Assembly: GCA_963932145.1 (NCBI GenBank) | Contig: OZ010578.1 | Location: 25,172,816-25,236,815 of the forward strand | Source: Acanthosepion lycidas | Taxonomy: Eukaryota > Mollusca > Cephalopoda > Sepiida > Sepiidae | DNA length: 64,000 bases | Direction: 5' to 3' | Shown: positions 22,372 to 32,560 of the stretch, piece after piece | Layout: the number at the start of each line of letters is the position of its first letter | Position numbering within the stretch: position 1 is the first letter of the stretch | Translations under genes and position numbers: made by a program | Notes under the pieces: model-generated | What the model was told of the DNA's origin: nothing | Database searches by the model: none | What the model saw: only the letters and a program-made list of their open reading frames with translations

Positions 22372-23151
22372 TTAGCTGCTCCTGGAAGTCCCGCCTGTCC
22401 AGTAAAGACAGATTGAACTTCCAGCCATTCTAGGCCTATTGTCTAACGCCACCCGGGCACAAACGAGTTTGTGATCCGAATAGCCTACCCAGTGGAACGT
22501 AGGGCAATCTAGTAGTTCTATGTCGGCTCTTCTCACTAACATTCTGTCAAGGTAGCTAACCATCTTGTCAAAAGGCCAATTAAGAGCCCACGTCCACATT
22601 TTTCCCTTGGGATGATCGACCCGGTATCTATCGACGAGACCATAATCGTCGATCAGATCGACCAAGCTGCGATCGCCCCCTCTCCCGCTAGCACCCCGCC
22701 CCCTGTCTAACTTGGGGTCCAGGATGGCATTCCAGTCCCCCATTAAAACTAGGCGCGTTGAATCCACCAGGAACGGCCCCAACCGCCGAAAGAACGAGAC
22801 CCGCTCCCTCTGGTCATTGGGCGCATAAACCGCAACGACCCGGAACGAACCACTTTTCACGGCAATATTGGCCACGATCAACCGGCCCTCTGCATCGGTA
22901 TGCACAAGGTCTACCTTCGCATCGAGAGTACGTCTGACAAGCAAAGAAACACCTCTGGCAGACCGGTCCCCGTATGCTGAATAGACGACAAAGTCATCCT
23001 CCAGCACACACGCATCGGAACTGCAAACAAAGTGGGTCTCTTCGATCGCGGCGACATCCACATCAAAGGACAACAGGTCCCGGAGCAGGCGGGCAGCCTT
23101 ACCCCGATCTCTCAAGCCATTCACATTCAGTATAGCTAACTTAACTGCCAT
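22372..23151 (-). CDS. Tx1-like ORF2, N-terminal APE-type endonuclease
   Basis: 259 codons beginning MAVKLAILNVNGLRDRGKAA. Active-site residues of the exonuclease-endonuclease-phosphatase fold are in place: N9, E38 (EETH), Y109-A110-P111-N112, D139 and N141 (GDWN), D202 (YLDR), and S225-D226-H227. Its function is to nick target DNA and prime reverse transcription. The last 20 codons are out of frame because of the frameshift near 22430. The start is chosen because the catalytic fold begins at once and ORF1 ends 42 bp upstream. Confidence 0.88.
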   Translation of the reverse strand: MAVKLAILNVNGLRDRGKAARLLRDLLSFDVDVAAIEETHFVCSSDACVLEDDFVVYSAYGDRSARGVSLLVRRTLDAKVDLVHTDAEGRLIVANIAVKSGSFRVVAVYAPNDQRERVSFFRRLGPFLVDSTRLVLMGDWNAILDPKLDRGRGASGRGGDRSLVDLIDDYGLVDRYRVDHPKGKMWTWALNWPFDKMVSYLDRMLVRRADIELLDCPTFHWVGYSDHKLVCARVALDNRPRMAGSSICLYWTGGTSRSS

Positions 23152-23193
23152 CGTCTAGGCCTGCAAAAAGAAAAAAGAATAAGTGCAAAAACC

Positions 23194-24882
23194 TTATACA
23201 CATACGGGGCGGAAATCTGCGTTGAGCAGGACCCCGACAGATTGTCCCAGACTGCCAGTGCCCAATTCAGTCGTCATACGACCGCCCAGGACAATACCGC
23301 CGACGTCAATAGGGTACATTAATTTAATAGCCCTATATAAGGAGGGGTGAACTAAAACCGGGACCCTCCCAGAGCAAAAGTTGCGCAATCTCTTTAAGAC
23401 GGGGTTGTCAAATTCGCACATTTTAATGTTCGGAAAGGCATCCCTGGCCTCGAATATGTGGCTCCACACCTTCAGGTAGCCACCAGAGTCTCTGATGCAG
23501 GTAATGACACCTGGAGTCTTTGGAAAATTACGGGGGTCCTCGACACTTTTGCCGTCCACCTCCGTCGTTTTGTACAGCACCTCCAACAGGGCCTTCCTTT
23601 GTTTGGACAGACCCCTTATGTACTCTTCTTTGTCAATTTTACAAATTGACTCGGGGCCCTCAAACATTTTCTTTTTCTTCTTTTTCTCCCTAGCAGGATG
23701 GGGAGGGGAGGAGGTGGACGTGTGTGGTGGTGTGTTCAACGAACTCGAGGAAGATGTGGAGGGAGAGGGGGGTGTAGCACGGGAAGGGGAAGAAGGGAAG
23801 CTCTTAATGCCGGGAGAGCAGGACGATCTAATTGGCGAAGCCGGGAAGGAGCGCCTCCTGGTTTTGACCAGACTGCGTTCCGCCCGGCTACGACCAGAAC
23901 AACATTCTTGTGTTTTTCTTTCTTCTTCTTCCTCCTCCTCCTCCTCCTCCTCCTCTTCTCTGCACCTCTTCAGAGACGCCACTCGAGGTGGAGGCATGTG
24001 TTGAACTTCCATCGGACTGTCTCTTTGTTCCTTTGGTTGCTGCTGCTGCTGCTGCTGCTGCTGTGGTTGTTGTGATTGTTGTTGTTGCTGCTGCTGCTGC
24101 TGTTTCTGTGGGGTTTTTTTGGGTGACTGTTTTTTCGACACTTCTTTTTCCCCTTTTTTCTTTTCCACCTGCTGTTTTGGTGCTGGTTGAGGCTTCTCCT
24201 TTTGGGGGGGAGCTGGTACATTCTTCCCCTTCCTTCCATTTACAACCTCCTTCCAGGTGCCGTCAGCGTTTTTATCTGCTTCTGGATCTTTTTCGTTCAC
24301 CGCTACTGCTGCTACTGGTGGCGTGGGCTGGCTTACAGGCTGAGGCTGTTTCGTTGGGCAATCTTTCGCCATGTGTCCCCGGACACCACACACCCAACAA
24401 TTCGGTCGCCTGCCTTCCACCACTACCCACATCTTTCTTTTCCTGCAAACCAGGGTGTTGGGAATTCTCCTAAATTCTTCCTGGCTCATGGTCACCTGCA
24501 GTTCAACGTCACCCGTGGCAATGCCGGACTTGCTCAGTATCGCTTTGACCTCCTCCACTTTTCCATACTGAGCGAAGAAGGCTCCCATTCTGTCCTCCGA
24601 GATGTCCACAGGCACTCCGTGGACTGTTATTTTAGTCCTACGGGTGCCCATGTATTCCGTTTGCAGCTTGAGGTTTTTTGTTGTTAACAAGCTGCCTGAC
24701 AACTGCTTCGCATCCAGTTCTGTTGGTAGGAGAATGTCCCACATTGCGTTTGACCTCCTAGCCAGCACCTTTGGATAAATTTTTAAGGTCTTTAGGACCT
24801 CTTCCATTGTCTCCCTGCTGACTCCGGTTAATTTCCGACTTTTCACGTCGGACGTCAGCAGGGAAATGATCTTATTTTCCAC
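23194..24882 (-). CDS. Tx1-like ORF1, RRM-like domain and CCHC knuckle
   Basis: 562 codons. Residues 80-160 look like an RNA-recognition-type fold (RRTKITVHGVPVDIS through MWVVVEGRRP), followed by a CCHC knuckle with C162, C165, H170 and C175 (CWVCGVRGHMAKDC). The middle is low complexity: Pro/Lys-rich, a long Gln tract coded by CAG, then a Glu tract and Ser/Pro-rich sequence. A C-terminal 120-residue block (from about IDKEEYIRG on) is conserved in the old copy at 35010-35300. The protein binds element RNA into particles. The frame is fully open, which suggests recent activity. Confidence 0.85.
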   Translation of the reverse strand: MENKIISLLTSDVKSRKLTGVSRETMEEVLKTLKIYPKVLARRSNAMWDILLPTELDAKQLSGSLLTTKNLKLQTEYMGTRRTKITVHGVPVDISEDRMGAFFAQYGKVEEVKAILSKSGIATGDVELQVTMSQEEFRRIPNTLVCRKRKMWVVVEGRRPNCWVCGVRGHMAKDCPTKQPQPVSQPTPPVAAVAVNEKDPEADKNADGTWKEVVNGRKGKNVPAPPQKEKPQPAPKQQVEKKKGEKEVSKKQSPKKTPQKQQQQQQQQQSQQPQQQQQQQQQPKEQRDSPMEVQHMPPPRVASLKRCREEEEEEEEEEEEERKTQECCSGRSRAERSLVKTRRRSFPASPIRSSCSPGIKSFPSSPSRATPPSPSTSSSSSLNTPPHTSTSSPPHPAREKKKKKKMFEGPESICKIDKEEYIRGLSKQRKALLEVLYKTTEVDGKSVEDPRNFPKTPGVITCIRDSGGYLKVWSHIFEARDAFPNIKMCEFDNPVLKRLRNFCSGRVPVLVHPSLYRAIKLMYPIDVGGIVLGGRMTTELGTGSLGQSVGVLLNADFRPVCV

Positions 24883-24977
24883 TTTTAGTTATCTGTTTGG
24901 ATATGTCTTGTTCTTGTGTCCATCGTTTTTGTCATGTTAAGTTTGATAATGTTATTTATATTTTATATTTTATATTG

Positions 24978-25028
24978 AATATGTCCTGAAGATGGTTTAT
25001 TGACAGAAACGTCCGACGTCGACATATT
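24978..25028 (+). ncRNA. Hammerhead ribozyme, type I, unrelated to the 8.8-kb family
   Basis: Stem I: 24978-24985 (AATATGTC) pairs perfectly with 25021-25028 (GACATATT). Core CTGAAGA at 24986-24992. Stem II 24993-25005 is weak (U-A, G-C, then mismatches). GAAA at 25006-25009. Stem III: A-C-G-U of 25009-25012 pairs with ACGT of 25016-25019 around a CCG loop. Cleavage triplet GTC at 25018-25020. It lies just beyond the 5' end of the Tx1-like LINE on the opposite strand, so it belongs to some other element, probably a lost Penelope or SINE tail. Confidence 0.72.
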
Positions 25029-25153
25029 AACATTAAAACAGCATTATTGCATATAAGGATTTTTGTTTGTTTTTTCCCGTATATTTTTCTTCATACTGTC
25101 GGATCTATATCCATATATTTGCTTATATATATATATATATATATACATATATA

Positions 25154-25350
25154 GGGTGTCCATAAAGTTCGTGTGCACTTTAAAAATTTATAACTCTATT
25201 TATATTTGCGATAGAAACAATTTTTGTAAAAGGGATTAGAAAGAAGTAAATCTATAGTTTTTATGGTTTTTGAAATTTTATTTAAGTTTCCACATGTCTT
25301 CCATCATTAGCAATACAAAGGGTAATACGATTTTGCGGTTCACGGAAAAC
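25154..25350 (-). mobile_element. Mariner/Tc1-type transposon end, minus strand
   Basis: The outer end reads GGGTGTCCATAAAGTTCGTG next to TA. About 120 bp inside, the minus strand codes the transposase terminus NRITLCIANDGRHVET-stop. This C-terminal phrase and this terminal repeat belong together in a widespread invertebrate mariner-type family. The rest of the gene is gone. Confidence 0.7.
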
Positions 25351-26025
25351 ATTTGCCAACTGATTTACAATAATGCCTGAAATCTCATTAGTTATTTTAG
25401 CTATACTTAAAACTAGGTACATTAAACTTTATATCATTTTTTACAGATTATTTCTGTTGAGGATGTTTGCTGATCATTTTTTATTTCTCATATGTCCCGA
25501 AATTTAAAAATAAAAACACTAGATATCAATAACTATATTATTATTAATTAATAATATCATAAAAACAAAGCCCAAGTTACATAATAACGTCTCGCAGTAC
25601 CAAACAACGTTACTGCAAAAATTTCTCATACAAACAGATATTATGAGCTAAAATTCCCATGGTGTATTTATCGTATAAATATATCCTGAAAATGTTGTCA
25701 ACATCAATTAGTTATAGTAAGTTTATTGTGCAAATAACAATTAGTCGTCAGCAGAAATACGTTATCGTTTGAAGGACCTATCTAACAGCTCACTTACTGT
25801 AAGCAGAAAGAATTATTGTTAGGTCTCAACAAATTTCAAATTTGATTTTTTTTTTAATTCTATAATCAGCGTTTCTCACGTAGAGTTTAAATATATCAGA
25901 TAATTATTCAATAGATTTATCCTGCCCTGACAAGCGTTGTGTTCATGCAATTTTGAAGCCGGTCGAAAATGAAGTAATTTGAAACTTATTAATTTATTGC
26001 CAATATACATACACACGTACATACA
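25351..26025. other. Unassigned AT-rich sequence
   Basis: No exon or element recognised. Confidence 0.5.
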
Positions 26026-26031
26026 TACATG

Positions 26032-26036
<5 letters not shown>

Positions 26037-26103
<67 letters not shown>
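26037..26103. repeat. (TA)n microsatellite
   Basis: About 33 TA units. Confidence 0.95.
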
Positions 26104-26106
<3 letters not shown>

Positions 26107-26980
26107 GAATTTGAGAACAGCTTGCTACTGCAAGTGCTTCCAATCGAATGCACCCGGTACCGTACACCATATGGTTATACGTGTCATCTGGAGCTAGCCT
26201 CTGAATGGATTTCACTGTGTACCGGCCCACTCACTCGTGCGAGGCCCTGCTATACGGTTCCACTGGTTTACTTCGACTAATTCGTATTCTTTCGGGGATC
26301 GTCTCTCTAACCAAAATTGTGCATAAAATACATTTACACGGAAAGTGGCATTGACGTGGTGAGTTCAAATTCAAGCCGTTGCATTCGCTGTTGCACAAAT
26401 ACTATTGGAAAGATATGAATACAACTCTCCTCGATTTAGTCAGGGTTTAAGAGTAAGGCAGTCAAGGTTGGCAACCAGTTTAGAAGAAGAACAGCTCTAA
26501 ATTCCAAACCAGTTGAACATGGGACTAACAACTAGACCTAGTAAAACTCACTTGTTACAGACAACACGGTAGTAATGCAGAGACAAGTTAGGATTGTGAC
26601 TCTATACTATACATGGCTATCTACAGGAGACATGCTCACGGATACACACACAGAAACACGCTCGGTGCTGTCAGGCTAGCTTTTCTCAAGACACACAACT
26701 GCTGCAGTGCATTTGGTGCCCCCCTTACAACCCTATGGAGTTACGGTACTTGTGACCGGGAGGAAAACTAATCTTAACCGATGCGTTTCGTCATCTAATA
26801 GAATTTATCAACGCCAATGCAAAGATTTTATTTTGTATTAGGTATTTATAGACAAGAGCAAAAATATTGTAATTTTTTCAAAATTTTTAAATTCGAGGAA
26901 GGCTCATAAATATACATCAGGTTAACTGAAAAGTCCAGGTATGTTATGGAGGACGTAAAAATGACATAATTTAATCGTAC
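26104..26980. other. Unassigned, partly GC-richer sequence
   Basis: 26110-26290 is less AT-rich than its surroundings and reads MVYGTGCIRLEALAVAS on the minus strand. I suspect a repeat, since it abuts a TA tract and has no splice context, but I cannot name it. Nothing recognised from 26290 to 26980. Confidence 0.4.
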
Positions 26981-26984
26981 TTAT

Positions 26985-27638
26985 TATAAAACCCAGGTTG
27001 AGTGTGTGTCTGTTCGTTTAAATATTGGATCGGATTTCCTACATTTTTCAACCGATTTCAACAAAAATTCACAAGACTACGTAAAATTACCTTGTGGTGG
27101 TTCTGACAGTGCCCAAAATTGGAAAAACACAATTGTTTTTGCACGAAATCAATTTGAAAACACGATTAAGAGGCATTAATGAAAGGGGGGACAACTCATA
27201 TCGAGTTATACTTATTATAAAACCCAGGTTGGTTGTTTGTGTGTGTGTGTGTGTTCGTTTATATATGGGATCGGATTTCCTACATTTTTCAACGGATATC
27301 AACAAAACTTCACTTTTTCTTTGGCAGGTAGTGTTTCTTATTGTCTTGCACACTTTTTTCTTTATTCTTACAGTCAGAATGCTTTAAAAATTCCATTTAC
27401 AAGACAATTGTTTATAATAAAATTCTATTCAATCGGTAGACTCATAACGATTGAAAACAATGTTTTTGTTTGAGTTTGGGTTTGATCAATTCATAAAAAA
27501 AAAAATAATTAAGACATGCGTGTCCGTCAACCTTATACAATAATCTTTGTCAATTTTATTTTTCAGTCTTTATGATGGTCGATACTTTATCTATCTCTTA
27601 CTGTTACATCCCCGGGCAACGCCGGGCTCTACAGCTAG
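26985..27638 (+). mobile_element. Non-autonomous Helitron
   Basis: The 3' end has the Helitron signature: a short GC hairpin (CCCGGGCAACGCCGGG, 27611-27626), about 10 bases, then CTAG at 27635-27638 followed by T. The 5' part (TACTTATTATAAAACCCAGG and a GTGTGTGTCTGTTCGTTTA motif) is present twice, near 26980-27060 and 27205-27310, so a second 5' end seems inserted or duplicated. No helicase coding seen. Confidence 0.7.
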
Positions 27639-27792
27639 TATCTAATAAACGAAAGGGAGTAAAAATATATTCTTGGTAGTTTTTATGCAGATTAATATTT
27701 AAATTATTTTAGCTTGGGATCAATTTAAGTGTTATATATTTTAAATCACATGAGGTTATGAGTTAATCTTTTTCTTTTAATTATATGCACTA

Positions 27793-28168
27793 CAGTTGAA
27801 AAGTTTGAAACCACCCCGCCAGAATTAGCATGGGATGAACTTGAGAAAACAGTGAAAAAATGTGAAAAAGAGCTCTTCTTAGAGTCATTGAAAAAAGAAT
27901 GGAATCAATTATCAAAATTATACTTTGAGAAGCTTTTGCAACAAATGCCAAAAGTTTTGCTGCAGTAATCAAGGTTAAAGGAGGATATTTTGACGAGAGC
28001 AAAATTTAATCATAAAATACTTTTTTTTTCTTTTTATCATAATAAAATTTCTAATAAAAAAAATCATGTCTCACTTTTTTTAACCATGTATAATAATTTT
28101 CTCTTATTTAAAGCAAAAAACAACTACTTTCTGGGCCAATTTAAAAAATACCCCAAACTTTTGAACTG
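27793..28168 (+). mobile_element. Internally deleted Tc1-like transposon with both ends
   Basis: CAGTTGAAAAGTTTG at 27793 and its inverted partner CAAACTTTTGAACTG at 28154-28168 are flanked by TA on both sides. At about 376 bp it keeps only the transposase terminus (pieces reading WNQLSKLYFEKLLQQMPKVL and IKVKGGYF), so the catalytic core was lost. Confidence 0.8.
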
Positions 28169-28870
28169 TAGTGTATGCCCACTAAATAAAAACAAACACA
28201 GGTACAGAATAGGTAAATTTGAAGTCTACTGCAATTATCGTATTGTAAGTAAATCTAGTGGAACGTCAGTGGCGTAGTAACAGGTGCGCCTTAGATCCAC
28301 CCAGTTGTTGATCCTTGTGGATTAAAACAAAATAGCAGAATAACGTGGACGTTTTTTTTGTTTTTTTTTAAGCTGGTCTGAAAAATATACTTACGTTGAT
28401 AAATTCAGAACACTTCCCACTGTTTGAATACTGATTTTCAAGGTAGATTAATTTGCTTATATAGTCATTAAGGGCTAGTTTCGAGGGATGGGCGGGTGGG
28501 ATCAAGAATTACTGTATTACACATTTGCTTGCTTGTCGTGATTACTCGATACAGCAATCAGTCAAAGATAAGGGACAACAATTTGTTTTTTCTCTCAACA
28601 GGTGAGACTTTTACAAGAGTTCGTTTTAAAGTTTATTTTTAGCTTTTGTTTTACTTTACATAAGGAAAGAAGAAAATGAAATAAAAAAGTATTTGAAATA
28701 TACTACACTTAAAAAAGACGAGAGGTACTGAAAAGAAAAACGGAAAAATAAGAAAACCTGCAAAAAACAAAAAATAAACATGTTTTGGTGATCAGATTTT
28801 GATTGAAATGTTTAACCCCTAATTTTAACGTTGGGGAAGAGGCGTAAAAATTGTTCGATTTGTGATTCTG
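28169..28870. other. Unassigned sequence
   Basis: A-rich and T-rich stretches; no exon or element recognised. Confidence 0.5.
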
Positions 28871-28874
28871 GGAG

Positions 28875-28985
28875 TAATAATGATGGAAGAGGGTTTGGGG
28901 AATTTGACGCTCACAAGGACATACTGAAGGTGATACAGGCAGAGGTAAGAAAGTAACATACCTACCGAACTACGGTAAAAAGATT
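28875..28985 (+). mobile_element. LINE tail remnant (MRKE family)
   Basis: 'atgatggaagagggtttggg' followed by 'aatttgacgctcacaaggac' parallels MRKEGLENLTLT at 2990-3030. Confidence 0.5.
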
Positions 28986-29039
28986 TTATTGATTGATTGA
29001 TTCGTTTTTTTTTTTACGGCTTATCAATCCTTTCCAGCG

Positions 29040-29301
29040 TCAAAAATTTAAACGCAATATCAATCGTTATCTACCGTCTTCTTGATTCATACAAGCTTGG
29101 GCGATCATGTATCTTTTGATACATGACTGACGAGGCAGATTTTTTCACGCAATAGGTTGCCATTTCTTTCTTCGTTAGGTTGTCAACCAACTCATCGCCA
29201 ATGTGTTCTGTGGCCTGTTTATGCCTAAAGAAAAGATTCTAAACAGGGTCGGTGCCAGGACACAACCCTTTTTCACGCCGTTAAAACTATTGCTGCCAGT
29301 A

Positions 29302-29305
<4 letters not shown>
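29040..29305 (-). mobile_element. LINE reverse-transcriptase fragment
   Basis: The minus strand reads SNSFNGVKKGCVLAPTLFRI, the motif B region (NGVKQGCVLAPTLF) of a LINE reverse transcriptase. A decayed stretch follows, where the YADD box would be expected but is not recognisable. The family is not assigned. Confidence 0.65.

Positions 29306-29353
<48 letters not shown>
29299..29353. repeat. (TA)n microsatellite
   Basis: About 27 TA units with one interruption. Confidence 0.9.
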
Positions 29354-29357
<4 letters not shown>

Positions 29358-29465
29358 TGTTTCAATAATTTGGACCAATTTTAAGTGTGATTTAAGTTTA
29401 AGCGTCTAATGATTTTTTTCTTTTTCTTTCAGATTTAACAACTTAAGTCTTTGGCAATTTCAACC

Positions 29466-29545
29466 ATGGAAAGATTAACAATCAAACAATGTGTTGAAGT
29501 TATTGAAGCCTATAACGAAAATGAACGTTCACATTTATAAATTTA
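29466..29545 (+). mobile_element. Mariner-type transposase start, fragment
   Basis: ATG at 29466 opens MERLTIKQCVEVIEAYNENE, the usual first helix of a mariner/Tc-type transposase, and a stop follows within 30 codons. It may be the N-terminal partner family of the end at 25154, which is an inference. Confidence 0.55.
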
Positions 29546-29684
29546 TTCGCTTCTTCAATGTCAACAAGAATTCTGGTCTCATGTGCAGATAATATTCAGA
29601 ATACGACAGTGTCTATGAATACGCATCTAGGCGGTGAAGATATAAGATAATTAGCCACCAGTCACCTGCAAGCGATAATTACTA

Positions 29685-29940
29685 ATGAAGAAGAAAGAAT
29701 GAGGAAGGAAAAAGTAGAATAAAAAAGAAGTACTGGACGGATAGAAAGAAGTAGAAGGACAGAAAAGATGAAAGGAGGCAAATAAAATGAAAAGAAGTGG
29801 AGAAAAAAAAAAAAGAAGAAAACGAAAATGAAAAACGGAAAAAAGAATAAAATGAAATAAAGAAAAGACGAAGAAAAAGAAATAAGAAAAAAAAAAGCAA
29901 AGAAATAAAAGAAAAGACACAGAGTAAGCAGGAGACAAAA
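29685..29940. repeat. Polypurine tract
   Basis: About 250 bp almost entirely A and G on the plus strand (GAA, AAAG and similar). The long minus-strand open frames rich in F, S and L are by-products. Confidence 0.85.
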
Positions 29941-30027
29941 GAATTTTTACAGATTGAACATACCAATTAAGATATTAGCAAGTGTATTAACGACGATAAA
30001 AGACTATATACAGTGTCCCCGGGTATG

Positions 30028-30070
30028 AAACCACCACCACCACCACCACCACCACCACCACCACCACCAT
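30028..30070. repeat. (CAC)n microsatellite
   Basis: About 14 CCA/CAC units. Confidence 0.95.
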
Positions 30071-30189
30071 CACCATTCTTTTCATCTGTCAGTTATTTTC
30101 TACAACTACCGTCACTATAATTACTTCTAATAGAAAGAATTCTATTTGTCGAATTGGGTATGATGAGGTTTCTTCTTTATGTGTCTTGT

Positions 30190-30540
30190 TCTTTCAGGAT
30201 ATAGGCGATTGTGGCTCTCCACAATTTCTTGTCCTTTGTAGCTTTTGTGATGTCAACGAACACTCGTTGTCATTTTAGTGATGCCAACGAATACTCGTTG
30301 TCACTTTCGTAAAACTCGTTGTAGTAGAGACTTTGTAATCGCAGATACAACTATAGTAACGCCGTTGAACAATACTGGTGTCAGACGCCTTCGAATAACA
30401 CTCGCATTAATAGTACTTGCTTGAATAGTAACAACCGTATAGTAATCTGAATGGAGAAATAGTTTAGTGAAGTGGGTAGAGTAATAGCAGTCAGTATAGC
30501 AATAGAGGATAGAGTAGAAATATATTTATTTTGTAAAATA
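30190..30540 (-). other. LINE tail scrap, then unassigned sequence
   Basis: 30190-30245 on the minus strand reads KDKKLWRATIAYIL, the last block of the MRKE-family LINE. 30249-30310 is a 36-bp direct duplication (AACGAAYACTCGTTGTCA). The remainder up to 30540 is unrecognised. Confidence 0.5.
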
Positions 30541-32560
30541 TAAAATTTTGGCACGAGGTCGAAGGTGAAGTGGGGAAAGGCTGGTCTTTCATTGACTATC
30601 CTAGACATAGTTAACCATAATCACGACCCATTCTTTCAATACAATATACTCAATTACCATAAGAACTTGTCCATCACCTCCCAATTCTACATGTACCACA
30701 ATACCACATAGCCACAAGGGACCTACAAAACACCCCATGATGTAAAAATTTGTAATATTCATAAATATATAAAAAAAATTCATGAAACATGACATGATGG
30801 GGAGGGGAGATGAACCCAGACAATAAACTCAAAAACCAAAGATAAAACAAAAACAAAACAATGTTAGCAGGAACCGTCCACCCCTCAAAATAATAAGAGT
30901 GACCGCTGTATTCTGCCAATAAACAGAATCAAGCAGCACACTCATTAATGTAATGGGGTGAAAAGTAGCTGACGGAATGGGAAAAATCAAAGGCTGACCA
31001 AGCCGAAATGAAAAAAAGGAGACAAAAACAAACTGGAGAAACTATGAATCTCGTCATGGATCATAATAGAAGAAAATGCCGGGAACAAGACTTATTCACA
31101 TTAACTAGGAAAATAAAATAGTGTCTAACTTAACCAGGGGATGGTGTCACAGGAAGCCGCCCTGTTGCGTTAAGGGGACTTAAAAAAGAAAATCAAGGCT
31201 AGCCCTGTCCACACGAACCAGGATCGCCCCAGTTACCCATCTTTCGTTGAAATCTATCGAAATCAAACGCTTTCGACCCGATCTGATTTTCACCCTAAGC
31301 TGATGCTTAAAGAAAACAATCAGATCCTGATGTGAATAACGGTCATTTCGCAAGATTCCCTCCTTTCGCAACATCCACACCACCATCATTCTTGCCACGG
31401 CTAGCAACGCACCCCCCCCCAAAAAAAAACATTATCCATTTTACCCCAGTAAACAGGGGCGACACATTCTCATACGCGTACGCGAGATCGATGGACATGA
31501 GCCGATTGGGATCGATACGGCCCATCAACTCGCCGACATGATCCCAGAAAGGGTGCACTTGCGGAGTTGTTTGAAGGCGTGCGAAGCCGTTTCCTCTAAA
31601 CCAAGGACACACCGATAACAATCTGGCAAATCTGAGGAGTACGTCATTGAAAGGTAGCACATTCCGAATCAATCGCCAGCTAAGCGAAAACTCAGGCTTG
31701 CTGAGATAATCCGCCACTGGTGCCCAACACCAAAAGGAGCGCAACTCTGATGCCGACAAGCCGAGCCAGACACACAGGATCCTTCACGACCCCCTCCACT
31801 AATTCATGATACAATAGTCTCGAAACGGAGAAAGGTCACTGGACCGAGGAATGACCTTCAAGGCCGACCCACACTCACCGAGGAAACTCGACAACCCTCC
31901 ACAATTGCGCTTACCCCAAGAAATGGGGGGAGTGATGGTAAAGCTAGGGAAGGCGTCCCTAATACTCGGCGCCAAAATCCAGTCCTCCGTCAAACGCCTC
32001 GCAAATGTACTTGGTCGACCTCAGAGAGCGCCCCCACCCAGGGTAAATGATCTCGCGAATGTATCGATCGGAACCTCGACGGATCTCTCCCTTGCGCAAT
32101 TATGCGCCTATGTTCACGGCTTCGTTAGAAATCTTGCTTAACCTATGTTTAACTACCTGACCCTGGTAGCCCTTGCTAGCCTCACGCTTCAGGGCCTGCC
32201 TAGCTACAGCTATCTCTAGGCCCCACCAGCCACAGCCCGGGACATACTATCCTGTAGAGTCATCACCTTTTAGCCTATCTAGAGCGAGTCGTTGCCTTCA
32301 GTGGTGAAGGACCTAATTCTATCCTTAAGCCCCTCCCACCACCTACTCCCAATAACCACCCCCACTAATTCCCGCTGCACTAATCTAGTCAGCTGTTGCA
32401 GTAAGGACAAATTGAACTTTCAGTGTCCAGCTATTCTATGCCTAGTACCTAACACCATCCGGACACAGACGAGTCTATGATCCGAATAGTCTACTAAGTG
32501 GAACGTGGGAAAATCTAGTAAATCTAAATCGACCCTTCTCATTAACATTCTCTCCTAAGA
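30525..32560 (-). mobile_element. Tx1-like LINE, old internally deleted copy B
   Basis: Parallel to copy A. 3' end at about 30525 (TGGCACGAGGTC matches 19072-19085). C-terminal region 31180-31995 (QLRVKIRSGRKRL through the VDRASLDFLF terminus). At about 32005 the alignment jumps from the equivalent of 20540 to the equivalent of 22005, removing the reverse-transcriptase core. 32010-32560 then covers the linker and endonuclease edge. There are many stops and frameshifts. Confidence 0.8.

Larger units (their letters stand above)
19050..24890 (-). mobile_element. Tx1-like LINE, nearly complete (copy A)
   Basis: Minus-strand non-LTR retrotransposon of about 5.8 kb, GC-rich against an AT-rich background. 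From its 5' end: ORF1 (24882-23194), apurinic-type endonuclease (23151-22372), reverse transcriptase (22363-20576), a C-terminal zinc-knuckle region (20625-19729), then a 3' untranslated region of about 0.65 kb ending in an AAATA-rich tail near 19050. ORF2 is broken only by two frameshifts. The reverse-transcriptase wording (LLNTELKIMAKIL, INLDQSKAFDRVDH, RQGCPLSPLLYALALEPLL) is that of the Tx1 branch of the L1 group. Confidence 0.88.

Noticed and set aside
23495-24687. Plus-strand frames of 125-187 codons
   Set aside because: Antisense shadows of the Tx1-like ORF1, produced by its Gln, Glu and Pro codon tracts.
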